A stretch of DNA of 7,725 bases from Clostridia bacterium. GTDB lineage: Bacteria; Bacillota_A; Clostridia; Oscillospirales; CAG-272. The position numbers were made by a program, and so were the translations under genes. Location of the stretch: NCBI GenBank assembly GCA_017457545.1, contig JAFTHF010000042.1, positions 1-7,725 on the forward strand, read 5' to 3'. Under the pieces are notes generated by a model. The model was not told where the DNA came from. It was given only the letters and a program-made list of their open reading frames with translations, and did no database searches. Positions 6,140 through 7,725 of this stretch are shown here, in pieces; position 1 is the first letter of the stretch, and each line of letters begins with the position of its first letter.

Positions 6140-6706
6140 ATGAAGATAGTATTAGCGTCGAAGTCACCGAGAAGAAAGGAAATTTTGTCCCTTGTATGCG
6201 ATGACTTTGATATAAGAGTGTCAGATGCCGATGAAAGCTATGATGAGAACACACCTCTTGACGTAGTGCCGAAAATCCTTGCGGAGCGCAAGGCGATGGC
6301 AGTTAATATGGCTGACGATGAGGTTATAATAGGTAGTGATACCGTAGTTCTTATTAACGGTGAGCTTCTCGGTAAGCCGAAGACAAGAGAAAATGCCATA
6401 AGAATGCTTAAAATGATGTCGGGATGCGCCCATCTTGTTGTAAGCGGAATTTCTGTACGCACAAGGGATAAGGTATATTCCGAGGCAGTATCCTCTACCG
6501 TATATATGAGAGAGCTTACTGACAAAGAAATCGAAAAATATGTGGACGTATGGCAGCCTCTTGACAAGGCAGGAGCATACGGAATACAGGAGATGGCAGG
6601 CTCCTTTGTCAGCAGAATAGAGGGGGATTTTTACAACATCGTAGGCTTACCTCTATGCAAACTTATAGAAATTTTAAAGGATGAATTCGGTATAGAATTA
6701 TCATGA
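6140..6706 (+). CDS. maf: Maf nucleoside triphosphate pyrophosphatase (YhdE-type)
   Basis: Maf proteins hydrolyse non-canonical or excess nucleoside triphosphates to monophosphates and pyrophosphate, and were first noticed because overexpression blocks septum formation in Bacillus. The 188-residue product is the usual length. It has LASKSPRRKEIL (5-16) that forms the substrate pocket, and AERKA (48-52). IIGSDTVV (63-70) carries the catalytic Asp67, with GKPKTRENAIRML (78-90) after it. DKAGAYGIQ (142-150) then precedes IEGDFYNIVGLPL (160-172). The DKAGAYGIQ block is what I associate with the YhdE branch acting on dTTP, UTP and modified pyrimidine nucleotides, as opposed to the YceF branch on 7-methyl-GTP. 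The start lies one base after the U32 stop, with AAGGA about ten bases upstream in the end of that gene, so translation is coupled. The genes around it link pool cleaning, division and repair. Confidence 0.95.
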   Translation: MKIVLASKSPRRKEILSLVCDDFDIRVSDADESYDENTPLDVVPKILAERKAMAVNMADDEVIIGSDTVVLINGELLGKPKTRENAIRMLKMMSGCAHLVVSGISVRTRDKVYSEAVSSTVYMRELTDKEIEKYVDVWQPLDKAGAYGIQEMAGSFVSRIEGDFYNIVGLPLCKLIEILKDEFGIELS

Positions 6707-6711
6707 AAACC

Positions 6712-6729
6712 GAGGGGAGTGTGTGATTT
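6712..6729 (+). promoter_or_regulatory. Ribosome binding site of nth that leaves two possible starts
   Basis: GAGGGGAG (6712-6719) is the ribosome site. GTG at 6723-6725 and TTG at 6729-6731 are both in frame and both within reach: GAGG is seven bases from GTG, and GGAG is nine from TTG. The GTG is used here; the choice alters only two residues. Confidence 0.6.
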
Positions 6730-7376
6730 TGACACAAAAGCAGAAAAAAGAAAAGATTAGTGCCATTGTACACGCATTAAAGGAAATATATCCGTCTGCC
6801 CTTTGCTCTCTTGAGTATGAGGGCGAGGGCTGGAAGCTGCTTGTAATGGGCAGACTCAGCGCTCAATGCACAGACGAAAGAGTTAATATTGTGTGCCGTG
6901 ACCTTTTTAAAGAGTATCCCACGGCGAAGTCTCTTGCCGATGCACCTATTGAGGAGATAGAGAGACTTGTTAAGCCCTGTGGACTTTACAAAATGAAGGC
7001 AAGCTCTATTAAGGCATCTATGAACCGACTGATTAATGATTATAACGGAGTTATCCCCGATAACATGGAGGAGCTTCTTAAGTTTGAGGGTGTGGGCAGA
7101 AAAATAGCAAATTTGCTTCTTGGCGATTTATACCATAAGCCGGCAATAGTTGCCGATACTCACTGTATGCGTATTTGCGGCAGATTCGGTATGTACAAGG
7201 AGGGACAAAAGGACCCCCTTAAGACAGAAAGGATAATGTCAGCCCTTATAGAGCCGTCAGAGCAAAGCGATTTCTGTCACAGAATGGTGCTTTTCGGCAG
7301 AGAATACTGCACCGCAAAAAATCCAAAATGTAACATTTGCCCGATTTATGAGCTGTGTAAAGGAGATAAAGAATGA
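6723..7376 (+). CDS. nth: Endonuclease III (DNA glycosylase/AP lyase)
   Basis: Endonuclease III removes oxidised pyrimidines from DNA and nicks the resulting abasic site, in base-excision repair. The 217-residue protein has the complete HhH-GPD fold. LSAQCTDERVN (45-55) is the substrate-side helix region, and the helix-hairpin-helix FEGVGRKIAN (121-130) has the catalytic Lys127. VADTH (143-147) carries the catalytic Asp145. The iron-sulfur loop has Cys196, Cys203, Cys206 and Cys212 with the classic spacing of six, two and five residues. All key residues are present, so it should be active; some relatives of this fold act on mismatches or uracil, but the cysteine and lysine pattern fits Nth best. 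It begins 16 bases after maf with a GTG (or a TTG two codons later) and its stop overlaps the next gene's ATG. No terminator is seen on either side. Confidence 0.96.
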   Translation: MILTQKQKKEKISAIVHALKEIYPSALCSLEYEGEGWKLLVMGRLSAQCTDERVNIVCRDLFKEYPTAKSLADAPIEEIERLVKPCGLYKMKASSIKASMNRLINDYNGVIPDNMEELLKFEGVGRKIANLLLGDLYHKPAIVADTHCMRICGRFGMYKEGQKDPLKTERIMSALIEPSEQSDFCHRMVLFGREYCTAKNPKCNICPIYELCKGDKE

Positions 7377-7725
7377 AAAAGGTAGTTTTACTTGGGGATT
7401 CTATAAGACTTTGGGGCTACGGCACCAAGGTACCTGAAATGCTTAAGGACGAATATGAGGTTTGTCAGCCTGAGGACAACTGTAGATTTACAAAGTACAC
7501 CCTACGTGGACTTTTCGATTGGGCAGAGCTTTTAAAGGATGCCGACATTATCCATTGGAATAACGGTCTTTGGGACGCAACCGAGCTTTTCGGTGACGGA
7601 ACCTTTACAACCGAGGAAGAATATATAAGCGATTGCACACGTATTGCAAGAATACTTAAAAAAATCACACCAAATGTGATTTTCGCCACATCAACACCTG
7701 TGTGGGACGAGTTTGAATATACTCA
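7373..7725 (+). CDS. SGNH/GDSL-family hydrolase, N-terminal part, cut by window end
   Basis: The first 117 residues of an SGNH-fold hydrolase are visible; the gene runs off the window. Block I is VVLLGDSIR (4-12), with Ser10 as the probable nucleophile. An IIHWNNGLWDA stretch (59-69) fits block III, where an asparagine contributes to the oxyanion hole, and NVIFATSTPV (101-110) is a usual core strand and turn. The catalytic Asp-x-x-His near the C-terminus would lie outside. There is no signal peptide, so a cytosolic esterase or acyl/acetyl hydrolase is likely, but the substrate cannot be told. AGGAG stands seven bases before the ATG, an excellent ribosome site placed in the end of nth, and the ATG overlaps the nth stop as ATGA. 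It is therefore in the same operon, although its link to DNA repair is unclear. Confidence 0.85.
   Translation, partial: MKKVVLLGDSIRLWGYGTKVPEMLKDEYEVCQPEDNCRFTKYTLRGLFDWAELLKDADIIHWNNGLWDATELFGDGTFTTEEEYISDCTRIARILKKITPNVIFATSTPVWDEFEYT

Noticed and set aside
7661..7683. Perfect 9-bp hairpin AAAATCACA/TGTGATTTT preceded by A and followed by T
   Set aside because: It resembles a weak bidirectional terminator but lies within the open SGNH reading frame, has only two G-C pairs and a short T run. It could be worth noting only if the gene proves truncated.

Overview
The window looks like ordinary chromosome from an AT-rich, low-GC Gram-positive anaerobe, most likely a member of the Clostridia (Bacillota). 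The reasons are a rhodanese-less ThiI of Bacillus/Clostridium length, a DUF1292 (YrzB-like) protein, a ZapA gene directly followed by a long U32 protein, strong AGGAG-type ribosome binding sites and frequent CTT leucine codons. The genus cannot be told. I see no phage, transposon, CRISPR or tRNA signal.

Left half (minus strand, read right to left from about 3770 to 1): proB, proA and thiI form a tight operon in which each stop overlaps the next start as ATGA. ProB and ProA turn glutamate into glutamate semialdehyde for proline; ThiI thiolates uridine 8 of tRNA and can supply thiazole sulfur. Just past the thiI stop lies a near-consensus promoter (TTGACA, 17 bases, TAAAAT with an extended -10 TG) for a small DUF1292 protein. 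Past that gene, the first ~131 bases of the window hold no convincing ORF but fold, on the minus strand, into a long interrupted hairpin resembling the 5' portion of a 6S RNA. This RNA runs off the window edge.

Centre (3688-3848): a 161-bp divergent intergenic region separates the proBA-thiI operon from a plus-strand operon. It contains outward-facing promoters with nearly adjacent -35 boxes and several short inverted and direct repeats that could be operators.

Right half (plus strand): zapA, a U32 protein with DUF3656 (RlhA-like), maf, nth and the beginning of an SGNH/GDSL hydrolase. They are overlapping or at most 16 bp apart, so almost certainly one transcription unit. The group joins a Z-ring factor, a probable rRNA-modification protein, a nucleotide-pool sanitising pyrophosphatase and a base-excision repair enzyme. 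The last gene is cut by the window end.

No wholly new system is evident. The items most worth a second look are the putative 6S RNA with its promoter inside the DUF1292 gene, thiI coupled to proline genes, the repeat-rich divergent control region, and the U32 protein next to zapA.
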